NCBI RefSeq assembly: GCF_000143965.1
Contig: NC_014365.1
Coordinates: 2,011,501 to 2,075,500 of the forward strand
From: Desulfarculus baarsii DSM 2075
Lineage (GTDB): Bacteria > Desulfobacterota > Desulfarculia > Desulfarculales > Desulfarculaceae
Direction of reading: 5' to 3'
Length of the DNA stretch: 64,000 nt
The notes under the pieces were generated by a model, which saw nothing but the letters and a program-made list of their open reading frames with translations, searched no databases and was not told where the DNA came from. Each line of letters opens with the position of its first letter. Positions within the stretch are counted from its first letter, which is position 1. Positions 7,866-16,300 of the stretch are shown here, in pieces. The translations under genes and the position numbers were made by a program.

Positions 7866-8316
7866 CGAGATCGATCCCTTGTTCGTAGATGACCGGCGTA
7901 AGGCCGCTCGGGGTCAGGATGTAGGCTTCCTGATCGAGCTGGGTGGCCGGACGCAGCTCGGTGAGCCGCTGGCGGTAGTCGGCGAGCAGATCGGCTTCGA
8001 GCTTGGCCCAGTGGCCGGGCTGGCCGGTTTTGTCCACCCGCTTGTCGCCGCTGGAAAAGGAGAAGGCGTTGGCGGTGGCCGAACGCATGACCTGGCAGGC
8101 GTGGATCTGCGCCATGATCACCAGGAGCTCGCGGACCTCACCGGTGGGATCGGGGGTGATCTCTCCGGCTATGACCGTCAGCGATTGGTCGAGGTCACGG
8201 CCGACCCGGAAAACGGCCTTCCGGACGCACCTCTCCAGAGTCTGATCCTCGAAGAGAGATGCGCCCGGATCGGACAGGTCGAGCCGCAGGTCGGCGATGA
8301 GGTTACTCAGCAGCAC
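7852..8316 (-). CDS. Head-tail adaptor-type protein
   Basis: 154 aa, GTG start at 8316. Helical protein beginning LLSNLIADLRLDLSDPGASLFEDQTLERCVRKAVFRVGRDL. This resembles gp6/gp15-type adaptor proteins, which dock under the portal. The overlap of 14 nt with the downstream closure gene and with the upstream gene is typical of translationally coupled connector genes. Family assignment is by composition and order. Confidence 0.6.
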   Translation of the reverse strand: MLLSNLIADLRLDLSDPGASLFEDQTLERCVRKAVFRVGRDLDQSLTVIAGEITPDPTGEVRELLVIMAQIHACQVMRSATANAFSFSSGDKRVDKTGQPGHWAKLEADLLADYRQRLTELRPATQLDQEAYILTPSGLTPVIYEQGIDLDVVE

Positions 8317-8662
8317 CTTGCAGACCCTCCAGACGGCTCTTGAGCGCGTCGATCACCGTGCGGCGTTTCTCGGTGTCCATGTAGCCTTTGAGGGTTTCGG
8401 GATTGGCTTCCTCGTTGACCCTGGAGATGGCGTCGGTGGCGGAGAGTTTGCTCAGGTCCACCGGTTCCGCGTCCTGGTCGGGCTCTGGAGGGGCGAGCGG
8501 TTCCTGCTTCGGTTTGTCGGCCATGGCCAGGCGGCCGTTCTTGAGAGCCGCCTGGATCTGCTTGGTGAGGCGTTCCACCTCAACCACCTGACCGGGTTTG
8601 AGCTTCAACCCGGCGTCGGGGATCACCAGAACGCCGGGACGGATGTTCTTGATTCGATTCAT
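8303..8662 (-). CDS. Small phage head-region protein
   Basis: 119 aa, ATG at 8662 with AGGAGGTGATG upstream. Beta-type N-terminus (NIRPGVLVIPDAGLKLKPGQVVEVE), a proline/acidic linker in the middle (about 55-75), and a helical C-terminus (DTEKRRTVIDALKSRLEGLQ). It lies directly after the major capsid gene, where small head-associated or connector proteins are encoded. The family is not recognised. Confidence 0.55.
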   Translation of the reverse strand: MNRIKNIRPGVLVIPDAGLKLKPGQVVEVERLTKQIQAALKNGRLAMADKPKQEPLAPPEPDQDAEPVDLSKLSATDAISRVNEEANPETLKGYMDTEKRRTVIDALKSRLEGLQGAAE

Positions 8663-8681
8663 GTCACATCACCTCCTAAGA

Positions 8682-9545
8682 TTACGGAACCAGTTTGACC
8701 TTGGCCATGATGTCGGGGCGAGTAATGCCCTGACCGATCTCGGACCACACCAGCCAGCCGGTCTTGAAGCGGGTCTTCTGATCGATGGACTCCGTCTTCA
8801 GGTTTTCGCGCACCGGCATCTTTCCGACCTCTTCATCCGGGACGATGATGATCTCGTCCAGCGGCATGGAGGCGGTCAGCAGAATGCCGCCGGTTCCGTA
8901 GTTCTTGATGACGCCCTTCTGGCGCAGCTCGAGCTTGGTCTGGGGATCGAGGTTCCAGCCGCGCATGTCGTTGAACCGGCGGCCGCGCATGACGATGTAC
9001 TTCACCGACAGCTCCAGGTCCTCGATGATCGAGATGGCTTCGTTCAGCGCCTCTTCGGTGAGCAGGTCGCCGGTGACCTCGATGGTGTTGGTCGCCGGGA
9101 TGGCCGAGGAGAGCACCGAGATGGTGCGGCGGTCCATCTCCTTGCGGATGGCGTCGGCGGCGCTGGTCTGGATGTCCATCAGCGTGCCGATGTTGCCGTT
9201 CTTGAGGACGGACACGTCCACCATCGGATTGGAGTGGATGCGGTTGGTGGGGAACTCGACTTCGTCCTTGCCCACCTCCTGCTCCTGGGCATCGCCGTCC
9301 TTGCTGATCCAGTGGGCCTTGACGGTCGGTTTCTTCTGGTAAACCGGACGTTCGCCCTTTGGCAGCGTGTGCTTGGTGAGCAGCAGCGAGGAGATCTCCT
9401 TGCGCTTGATCTCCTGTTCGATGGGCGCGGCAATGGCGGCGGCAAGCGCCCGCATGCCTTCGGGCGACTCGAGAGCCTCGCTCATGAGCCGCGCCATGGT
9501 TTCCATGTACTCCTGGGAGTGGATCTTCAACTGATTGGTTTTCAT
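8682..9545 (-). CDS. Major capsid protein (HK97 fold)
   Basis: 287 aa, ATG at 9545 with AAGGAG upstream. The N-terminal arm (NQLKIHSQEYMETMARLM) is followed by an E-loop-like region, a long spine helix region (ETGxL-type EEALNEAISIIEDL) and a P-domain ending EIGQGITRPDIMAKVKLVP. Size and position (after scaffold and decoration genes, before connectors) fit a major capsid protein. The ending resembles other HK97-fold capsid proteins, in which a beta-hairpin gives a host or environment match ('IGQGI...'). Confidence 0.8.
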   Translation of the reverse strand: MKTNQLKIHSQEYMETMARLMSEALESPEGMRALAAAIAAPIEQEIKRKEISSLLLTKHTLPKGERPVYQKKPTVKAHWISKDGDAQEQEVGKDEVEFPTNRIHSNPMVDVSVLKNGNIGTLMDIQTSAADAIRKEMDRRTISVLSSAIPATNTIEVTGDLLTEEALNEAISIIEDLELSVKYIVMRGRRFNDMRGWNLDPQTKLELRQKGVIKNYGTGGILLTASMPLDEIIIVPDEEVGKMPVRENLKTESIDQKTRFKTGWLVWSEIGQGITRPDIMAKVKLVP

Positions 9546-9563
9546 GTGCGTTGGCTCCTTGGG

Positions 9564-9926
9564 TTAGACGAGCAGGCGGAATTTGAGGACGCCGCTCTGT
9601 ACGGAAATGGCGTGGGCGACGACGTGCTCTCCGGCCGCGACGCCGTTGGTCAGGCGACCGCCCGCCGAAACTTTCAGGTCGTCTCCGGCGACGACGGTCC
9701 CTTCGAAGGCGTCGGTCTCGTAAACGCCGCCGTCGCAGTAGATACCGGGCATTTCGCCACGGGCGTAGTCCTTGATCAGGATGCCGAAGGAGCGCTTGGT
9801 GGGATCGGTGTTGACGGCGAACAGGTCGTCGCCGACCACGCGGACCACTTGGCCAAGCTGGCCGTCGCCCTGGATGTGGCCGTCGCCATAGGCGAGGCTG
9901 CGGTGACACGGATTGATAAATGACAT
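9564..9926 (-). CDS. Capsid decoration-type protein
   Basis: 120 aa, ATG at 9926 with GGAGGAAAC upstream. Gly- and Val-rich beta protein (GQVVRVVGDDLFAVNTDPTKRSFGILIKDYARGEMPGIYCDGGVYET). The 'GxvvkvxgdglvvlatdptkrsfGil' kind of beta-barrel pattern is common in phage structural proteins encoded just before the capsid gene (lambda gpD-like position). Role inferred from order and composition. Confidence 0.6.
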   Translation of the reverse strand: MSFINPCHRSLAYGDGHIQGDGQLGQVVRVVGDDLFAVNTDPTKRSFGILIKDYARGEMPGIYCDGGVYETDAFEGTVVAGDDLKVSAGGRLTNGVAAGEHVVAHAISVQSGVLKFRLLV

Positions 9927-9938
9927 GGTGTTTCCTCC

Positions 9939-10520
9939 TTATGCGTTGATTTCCGAGTGTTCGGGAGAGTCCTCGCCGACACGGTTGCGGTAAGCGGCCA
10001 TGAACCCGTCGCGCAGGCGGTCCTCGAGCGACACCTTGCGGTCGTCCACATCGTGGGGCCGGACACCGGCGTCGCTGCGCAGTGGGGTTTCCGTCGATGC
10101 CTTGGCGGCGGGCTTGCCGCCCTGGTCGCTGTCGGCGGGTTTCTCTTCCTTGTCCGCTTTTGCCGACTTGGGCAGACGTTCGTAAGCAGCCTCGGTGGCG
10201 GCGAAGGCTTCGTCGGACAGTTTGGCCAGGCGTTTCAGTTCGGCTTCCCGGTCCTCCTCGGAAGCGAAGGAGAGCCCCTGCTTCTCCAGACGGGTGAGCA
10301 GCTTCTTGGCCCGGGAGCGGCAGGCAGTCGCCTTTTGTTCGGCTTCCAGTTCCTGGACGCGTTTCTGCAGCTCGGCGACCTGGGCCTTGAGCTGCCGGTT
10401 TTCCTTTTCCAGGTCGGTAACGCGGGCAGGATCGCCTTCCTGCTGGGCCGGTTTCTTCTTGGCCGCTTCAGATTCAGTCTTGGCGGCCGGGTCATCGGTG
10501 GGTTTGGTTTTGTCTTCCAT
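9939..10520 (-). CDS. Nested scaffolding protein from internal start
   Basis: The in-frame ATG at 10520 (MEDKTKPTDDPAAK) is preceded by AAGGAGA at 10528-10534 with a 7-nt spacer, a strong ribosome site in the middle of a larger gene. Translation from it gives 193 aa: an acidic/basic low-complexity start, a coiled coil (VTDLEKENRQLKAQVAELQ), and a charged C-terminal tail. The arrangement copies lambda Nu3 nested in gene C, where the scaffold is the 3' part of the protease gene. The site and coiled coil are seen; the function is inferred. Confidence 0.65.
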   Translation of the reverse strand: MEDKTKPTDDPAAKTESEAAKKKPAQQEGDPARVTDLEKENRQLKAQVAELQKRVQELEAEQKATACRSRAKKLLTRLEKQGLSFASEEDREAELKRLAKLSDEAFAATEAAYERLPKSAKADKEEKPADSDQGGKPAAKASTETPLRSDAGVRPHDVDDRKVSLEDRLRDGFMAAYRNRVGEDSPEHSEINA

Positions 10521-12341
10521 CGTGGAATCTCCTTCGGGTTGGGATTGGTCGGGCTGGCTCTGAAGGGACGCCACCTGCAGAATCCTGGCGTTCTCGTCCG
10601 CGCCCTTGCGGTCGAGCAGTCCCAGTCCGGTGAAAGTGACGCCCTGCAGAATCTCGAAAACGGGTTGGCCGTTGAAATCACGGCCCTTGAATTTGCGCAG
10701 GTGGGTGCAGTAGTCGGCCTTGTTCTGGAAGCGCTTGTGGCAGACCGAGCATTCGCCTTCCTGGTAGTCGCACTCCATGGAGACCTGGGAGATGATCCCG
10801 CGCTTCATCAGCTTGTAGGCCAGCCGGGCGGCCGGGGTGTCGTGGACATACAGCTCGCCGACGCATTCCACGCGGCCGCCGTTGTCGTCCTCCAGGTAGT
10901 CGGCGGCGACGATGCCACCCACGATGTCGTTGAACTCCTGCGAATGCTGCAGATCGACCTTCTTGTTCACGGCCGTCATGTGCCGACCGGACAACTCCTC
11001 GGCGGTGAAGTGGTCGCCGTTCTTGTTGGTCCCGGTTCGGCAGAGAACGAAGCTGAACTGGGGGTCGCCCGCCGAACCGACATCCATGGCCTCGGTCGCG
11101 AGGCGTTCACCATCGCCCAGCCGGATGTCCACGGGGATGCTGGTGTGGAAGTTCGCGGCGGCGGCCATCGGAACGGGTTTCTCCTCCCGTTCGGCGCTGG
11201 CCTTGGCCCCGGGAGCGCAGACGAACAGACGTTCTTTGGCGTTGGAAGCCTCGCCGTGCTTGGAGGTGATGGCGTAGTGGTGATCCTTGGACTTCATCCG
11301 GCTCTGTTTGCCGAAGGAGCCGATGATCCGCTTCATCTCCTGCTCGTTGGGATAGGCGTGATCGCGGTAGGAAATCAGCCAGTGCGGAATGTGCTTGGCA
11401 TTGCCGAGAAAGGTCTGGAAGAACTCGCTGGCGTTGGCCTTGGTGACGGTCTTGTGGTCGGTCTCGTAATACTTGACCTTGGTGTCGGCCTTGATTTCGA
11501 GCCCTTCCCAATAGGTCATGAGCCCTTCCACGAAGTGGTAGGCCCGCTCGTAGTTGGTAGTCGAAAACTCGGTGGCGTAGGGCGGATCGAAGTAGGCCAG
11601 ATCCGCCTTGGCTTTCGGCAGCAGGTCGTTGATGTCCTGCCGGTGGGCCTTGTTCTCCTTGTCGTTGTCGAAGACCAGGGCGTTGATGCGCTGCAGGTTC
11701 TTGCGCAGACGATCCTTGAACTCGTCGGGGGTGTCCTGGCGGCGGCCATAATCGGTGGACGACGAGAAGTGGCCGAAGCCGCCCTTGCCGCTCATGCAGG
11801 TCTTGCCGAGGCTGAACAGGGCGATGTCTTTCTTGAAGCCGGAGAGCTTGTCGCAGTTGGCGCGGATGGTGTCGATCAGCGCATGGACGCCCTTTGCGAA
11901 GAAGATGCCCTTGAAGTTGTCCTGGACGAAGCTGCCCGCCTTGGCGTTGTCGGCCAGAAGCGCTTCGATCTCGTCCTCGCTCAGGCGAACCGAGTTGTTC
12001 TCGATGATCGCCTTGGCGGCGTGGTGGCAGTAGCGGAGCCGGTCGTTGGCGATGACCTGGAGGCCCTTGGTCTTGTACATGTAGGCCACGACCGCAGACC
12101 CCGAAAAGGCGTCGAGCACGGTGCCAACGCCTTCCGGGGTATGCTTCCAGATCCAGTCGACGAGCTTCTGCTTACTGCCGATGTAGTTGGTGATGTACTT
12201 GGGGCGTTTCTCGGGAGGGAGCTCTTCAGGAGCGGACTGTTCGGCGGCCTCGGTCCCAAGCGCATCGGGATCGAGAGTCAGCGCCGCATCGGCCTCCAGT
12301 AGAAACGCCAGCCTTTCCAGGTCTGTGGCGAACAGTTCCAT
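9939..12341 (-). CDS. Fusion: DNA adenine methylase + prohead protease + scaffold
   Basis: 800 aa from the ATG at 12341 (GGAG 6 nt upstream; a TTG at 12344 is also possible). Residues about 45-370 form a D12-class N6-adenine methyltransferase: the AdoMet motif DAFSGSAVV, the catalytic motif YFDPPY (about 235), and NYIGSKQKLVDW at the start. Residues about 385-600 look like a phage prohead protease domain (GTNKNGDHFTAEEL, LQHSQEFNDIVGG, MKRGIISQVSMECDY) with an inserted Cys/His cluster (CSVCHKRF...CTHLRKF). From about 608 on the sequence is a charged coiled coil typical of scaffolds. An internal start at 10520 probably yields the scaffold alone. Joining a DNA methylase to a capsid protease in one chain is unusual. 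A missed frameshift or stop is not evident: the frame is open throughout. Confidence 0.8.
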   Translation of the reverse strand: MELFATDLERLAFLLEADAALTLDPDALGTEAAEQSAPEELPPEKRPKYITNYIGSKQKLVDWIWKHTPEGVGTVLDAFSGSAVVAYMYKTKGLQVIANDRLRYCHHAAKAIIENNSVRLSEDEIEALLADNAKAGSFVQDNFKGIFFAKGVHALIDTIRANCDKLSGFKKDIALFSLGKTCMSGKGGFGHFSSSTDYGRRQDTPDEFKDRLRKNLQRINALVFDNDKENKAHRQDINDLLPKAKADLAYFDPPYATEFSTTNYERAYHFVEGLMTYWEGLEIKADTKVKYYETDHKTVTKANASEFFQTFLGNAKHIPHWLISYRDHAYPNEQEMKRIIGSFGKQSRMKSKDHHYAITSKHGEASNAKERLFVCAPGAKASAEREEKPVPMAAAANFHTSIPVDIRLGDGERLATEAMDVGSAGDPQFSFVLCRTGTNKNGDHFTAEELSGRHMTAVNKKVDLQHSQEFNDIVGGIVAADYLEDDNGGRVECVGELYVHDTPAARLAYKLMKRGIISQVSMECDYQEGECSVCHKRFQNKADYCTHLRKFKGRDFNGQPVFEILQGVTFTGLGLLDRKGADENARILQVASLQSQPDQSQPEGDSTMEDKTKPTDDPAAKTESEAAKKKPAQQEGDPARVTDLEKENRQLKAQVAELQKRVQELEAEQKATACRSRAKKLLTRLEKQGLSFASEEDREAELKRLAKLSDEAFAATEAAYERLPKSAKADKEEKPADSDQGGKPAAKASTETPLRSDAGVRPHDVDDRKVSLEDRLRDGFMAAYRNRVGEDSPEHSEINA

Positions 12342-12397
12342 CAACGTCTCCGGTCAGTTTGCTGTGCTCTCCGCGACCTGCGAGGAGCGTTCAGCGG

Positions 12398-12428
12398 TTA
12401 CTTACCGGAAGCGTCGGCGATGTGTCGG
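12398..12428 (-). promoter_or_regulatory. P3: phage sigma-type promoter element, capsid operon
   Basis: Minus strand CCGA-N16-CCGGTAAGTAA, between the small gene ending at 12445 and the methylase/protease/scaffold gene starting at 12341. N16 is almost identical to that of P1 (ACATCGCC shared). It lies 57 nt from the start codon. Confidence 0.7.
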
Positions 12429-12444
12429 AGGGTGACGGCGAATT

Positions 12445-12798
12445 TCAGCGGACGGGGTTCAGCCGGGCCAGAACGGCCTTGCCGCAGGCGTCGAGGGAGG
12501 GGTATTCGTCGCTCTCGGTGATCTCGGAAAAGACCCCGTCATAGGGGGATCGGGACAGCCGGTGGTATTCGAGAAAATCTGCCGGAAGCGAGGTGGCCCC
12601 GGCCTCGACCAGACGGTTGACCACCCAGGCGGCTTCGTCCTTGCGGTCGGCAAGCCCGCTCGGCCCCCGGTCGAGGTAGTACATCTCCACATCCAGACCG
12701 GGACCCAGCCCCTGAACCCAGACGCCCACGGGCACGTATTCCGGGACGGTGGCCTCCCGGTCGGCGACTATCGAGTCGATCATATAGCGCAGTTTCAT
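12445..12798 (-). CDS. Small phage protein after MuF-effector gene; possible immunity protein
   Basis: 117 aa, ATG at 12798 overlapping the previous stop (ATGA). It begins MKLRYMIDSIVADREATVPEYVPVGVW and is acidic overall with a helical C-terminus. No family is recognised. It is the second of two small genes wedged between the giant MuF/kinase-like gene and promoter P3, a place where structural phages usually have none. In MuF-type polymorphic toxin loci, immunity genes sit at this position. That role is a hypothesis only. Confidence 0.55.
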   Translation of the reverse strand: MKLRYMIDSIVADREATVPEYVPVGVWVQGLGPGLDVEMYYLDRGPSGLADRKDEAAWVVNRLVEAGATSLPADFLEYHRLSRSPYDGVFSEITESDEYPSLDACGKAVLARLNPVR

Positions 12799-13307
12799 GA
12801 CCAGTCCTCCGCGATCCGGAGATGCTCTGCCAGAAGCTGGGCGTCGATCCGGTGGAATCTTTCGGCGTTTTTCTGCCGGTAGGCGGTCCAGCGTTGCCAG
12901 TCCGCCGCGAGCTCGGGCTCCGAGACCGGCTCCATCATTTCGACATGGTGAATCCGGCCCAGATCGTCGGTCAGATCGACAATCAGCCACCCTTCGGCCT
13001 CCTTACCGTCATGTTCGGCCGTCAGTGTGTCTTCGACCCGGACATCGACCACCTTGACGGTGTGGGCGTGCTGGAAGCCCTCGTCGTAACCGAGCGCCTT
13101 CCACAACAGCCAGAAATCGGTGCGCAGATGGTTGCCAGCGGTGTCGAAATGGGGAGCGATCCGGGTGACGGTGAAGCTGTCCACCAGGGTGTCCAGAAAG
13201 AGAGCCCCGGATTCCCTGACGGTCATGCGGCTGCCCCGGTTGTTGAACCAGTGCAGCGCTTCCTGCAGCCGCCGTTTCTCCTGCTCGATAAAGTCCTTCA
13301 TGGTCAT
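12795..13307 (-). CDS. Unknown phage protein overlapping MuF gene; possible immunity protein
   Basis: 170 aa. Its ATG (13307) overlaps the stop codon of the 1529-aa gene, so it is translationally coupled to it. N-terminal helix (DFIEQEKRRLQEALHWFNN) is followed by a beta-rich middle (SFTVTRIAPHFDTAG, VKVVDVRVEDTLTAEHDG, GWLIVDLTDDLGRIHHVEMM) and a helical end. The stretch ALHWFNNRGSRMTV occurs before a beta domain, suggesting a nuclear transport factor-like or cystatin-like small fold; I could not settle this. Tight coupling to the putative effector suggests a chaperone or immunity role, unproven. Confidence 0.6.
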   Translation of the reverse strand: MTMKDFIEQEKRRLQEALHWFNNRGSRMTVRESGALFLDTLVDSFTVTRIAPHFDTAGNHLRTDFWLLWKALGYDEGFQHAHTVKVVDVRVEDTLTAEHDGKEAEGWLIVDLTDDLGRIHHVEMMEPVSEPELAADWQRWTAYRQKNAERFHRIDAQLLAEHLRIAEDWS

Positions 13308-16300
13308 TGTTTGCGTTTGCTCCAGCTTTGCGGGGTATGGACGATGTCCTCCACCTTTCGCCCGTCGGGCAGTTTCTTGATGCCACGCCGGGTGAAACTC
13401 TGGATGATCTCTCGGCGTTCGTTGTCGCTTCTGGCGACGATGAATTCGATGTTGTCCAGCAGCGTCACCGAGTATTTGAAGATGGTCTCGTTGCCATGGC
13501 GCTGCGAGAACCGCTTCCAGTCGTCGATGCTGGCCCCCCGGTTGCGCTGCACGTAGTCGTCGATCACCTTGCCGTAGGCGTCATGGTCGTAGCTGATGGC
13601 GTCCATGCGCCGCAGCATCTGTTTCTTGAAATAGAGCGCCGGTGAGGCGTCGCTGGCCGGTTGCTTCTTGATCCGGGTGAAGAAATAGCTCGCGCCGCCG
13701 GTCTGCATGTCAGCCACCGGGGACATTCCGCCCGGAGCCACGCCCATGCGCATCTTCTCGACCGTGCTGACCATGGCTCCGTTGTTCTCCATGATCAAGT
13801 CGATGAAGCCGGACATACTCTCGCCGTTGGTCAGATCGTGGACCAGCGAATAGCCCTTCATCTGTTTTTCCAGGTCTTCCTCGGTGATGTCGAACCGGAG
13901 CTGGTGCCGGTATCCGCCCTTGGCGTCGCGGTCCAGAAAGCCCGCCTGGTATTCGCCCAGCGGGTTGTACCCGGAAAGCTGGGTGATGTCCTGGACGCCT
14001 AGCTCCTTTTGCCAATAGCCGCGCAGGGCCTGGACCCGCTCGGAGGAGGTGGCGTTTCGGTCGTCGAGGGATTTCTGCAGCCGTTTGTAGTCGGCGCTCT
14101 TGTCGGTCTTGCGGATGTAGGCGAGCTTTTCGAGGTACATCTGCTCCGCGTTTTCCGCCGTGGCCACCCGGGTGTCGATCCCAAGCTGTTCGAGCTTTTC
14201 CAGCATCGCCTCGACCCGTCCGGGGGTGGCGTCGCCGTCCAGGATCATTTCCAGCTCGCCGCGCTGGGCATAGAGGTTGGTGTCGGACCAGGGGCGATAG
14301 CGGACCCGGGTGCCGTCCTCGAAGGTGACGGTGTACTGGTGCCCGTCCTGCATGCGGGAGTTGTGATTGAACAGCGTCCTGTTGTCGATGTCGTCGGCCT
14401 CGACGGTGATGGTGCCGGACCCGATCCTGCGCTTGGTGTGGGTCACCTTGCCGCGTTCCACCTTGAACGGCGGTTTCTCCTTGGGTTTCTGCGCGTCGAG
14501 CTTGGGCAGGTACTGCTCGAAAACGCCGTTGGTGGCCCGGTCCCAGTCGACGGACTCTTCGATCTCCTTGACCCATTTCAGATAGTGGTCCGCCATCTCC
14601 TTGACCTTGGGGTCGGCGCTCTTCTGCAGGGTCTCCAGTTTCTTGCGCAGGCGCAGGGCCTTGTCGATCTTGGTCCGATTGTACTTGCCATCGCCCACGT
14701 GGAAATTGACGTTTTTGACGGCGTCCAGAATCGTCGGAAAGAAGCTGTCTTCGACCAGCGGTTGTCCCTTTTCCCCGGCCGCCGTCTGCACATACCTGCG
14801 CAGCACCTCGTCGATTCGGCGGTCCGTGTCCGGCCGGATCTTCATCTTGACCACGGTGCGCTTCTTCCCCTTGAAGCTCTCGGTGAAGATCAGCGCGTTC
14901 TGGTCCTCCACGTCGCCGCTGTCGAAGGGCAGCGTCTTGCCCTGCCAGCCGAGTTTGCGGGCCTCCTCGACCAGGGCTTCCTCGGCGGAGGAGAGCAGCT
15001 TTTTCTTGCCGGTGGCGGTACTCAGCTTGCCGAAACGGAAGCCCCGATCCCCCAGCACATCGGCGTAATAAGCCTCGAAGTCCCGTCGAAGATTGTGCTT
15101 TCGTTCCAGGGCCAGATCGTAGAAATGCCTCAGCCCGGCCGGGTCCTTGGCGAACCGGCCCTCGGCGTAGGGGCGCAGCAGATCGAGATAATCCTCGTCG
15201 GCGATCTTTTCGACTTCCTGGATGTAGCGAAGGGTCGCGTTCGGATCGACCCGTACCTTCCCTTCCTTGGCCGCCCGGAAGACCTTGTTGTAAAACGGCT
15301 CTTCCTCGCCGCAGACGCCGTTGGGGTGATAGTCGAGCGAGAGCTTGTCCTGGCCCAGAAACTTGAATGCCTGGCCTTTGTCGATGCCGTAGACGCGACC
15401 GTCCCGGGCGCGGATGAACTGCTTGGAATGTCCGTCGTGGTTGGCGATCAGCCAGTCGACCACATGCTCGCGCTGGATCTGCTCCAGTTCGATGGTGGTC
15501 AGATCCTGGGGCAGTATGTTGCGAAAATCGAAGTCGTCCCGCAGATCGGTGCGCCATTTCTGGATGGAGCCGGTGCGGCCGTTCAATTGGATGGTGCGCA
15601 CCTCGATGGAATGGGGGTCGATCAGGCGGCCAATCTTGTAGGCGGCTTCCTCTCCGAAGGCGATGAACTCATCGTCCTTGCGGCCAATGGGCTTGAACAG
15701 CCATTTGTCGCCGTTTTCGTCTGTCCAGAACTCCTTTTCGTGTGCGCCGCCGACGGCGGCCTTGCCGGATTTCTTGAACTTCGAAGGCAGACTCTTCTGC
15801 TGCCACGCGGTGTCAACGGTGGCGAACTCCGCACCTTTCTTGCCGATCTTGGCCTCGGTCGGCTTGACCGGGCTCTGCTGTGGAGCCGATTTCGGCGGCT
15901 CTTTCTTCGGCGTGGCGGGCTTGGCAGGAGCGGTTTTCTTCTTGCCGCCATGCTTTTCGGCCCAGGCGGCGTGCTTGGCGTCGATGCTGGCCTGAACCGC
16001 CTTGATTTTCGTCGGGTCGGTCTCGGTGAAGAGCGTGGTCAGCTCGTCTTTGTTGGCCCACTGCCAATACTGGACCTTGGTCTCCTTGGCGAGCGTCTTG
16101 AGCTCTGCCGATTTCAGTTTGCCGACCTGATCCTGGAAGAGCTGTTTTTTGAGGGCGATTTCCTTGCTGTGGGCCGCAAGCAGTTCCTGGGGCAGATCGG
16201 TGCCGCCGGAAACCGCCTGTTCCGCCTTGGCAATCGCGTCGAGGAAATCCTTGTAGCCGGTCGGCGTGTCGGGAACGACCACGGCCTTGGCGGCGTCTTC

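Noticed and set aside
9957-12302. Long + strand frame opposite the methylase/protease/scaffold gene
   Set aside because: Repetitive Val/Gly/Leu composition without motifs, as typical of the antisense frame of a real gene.
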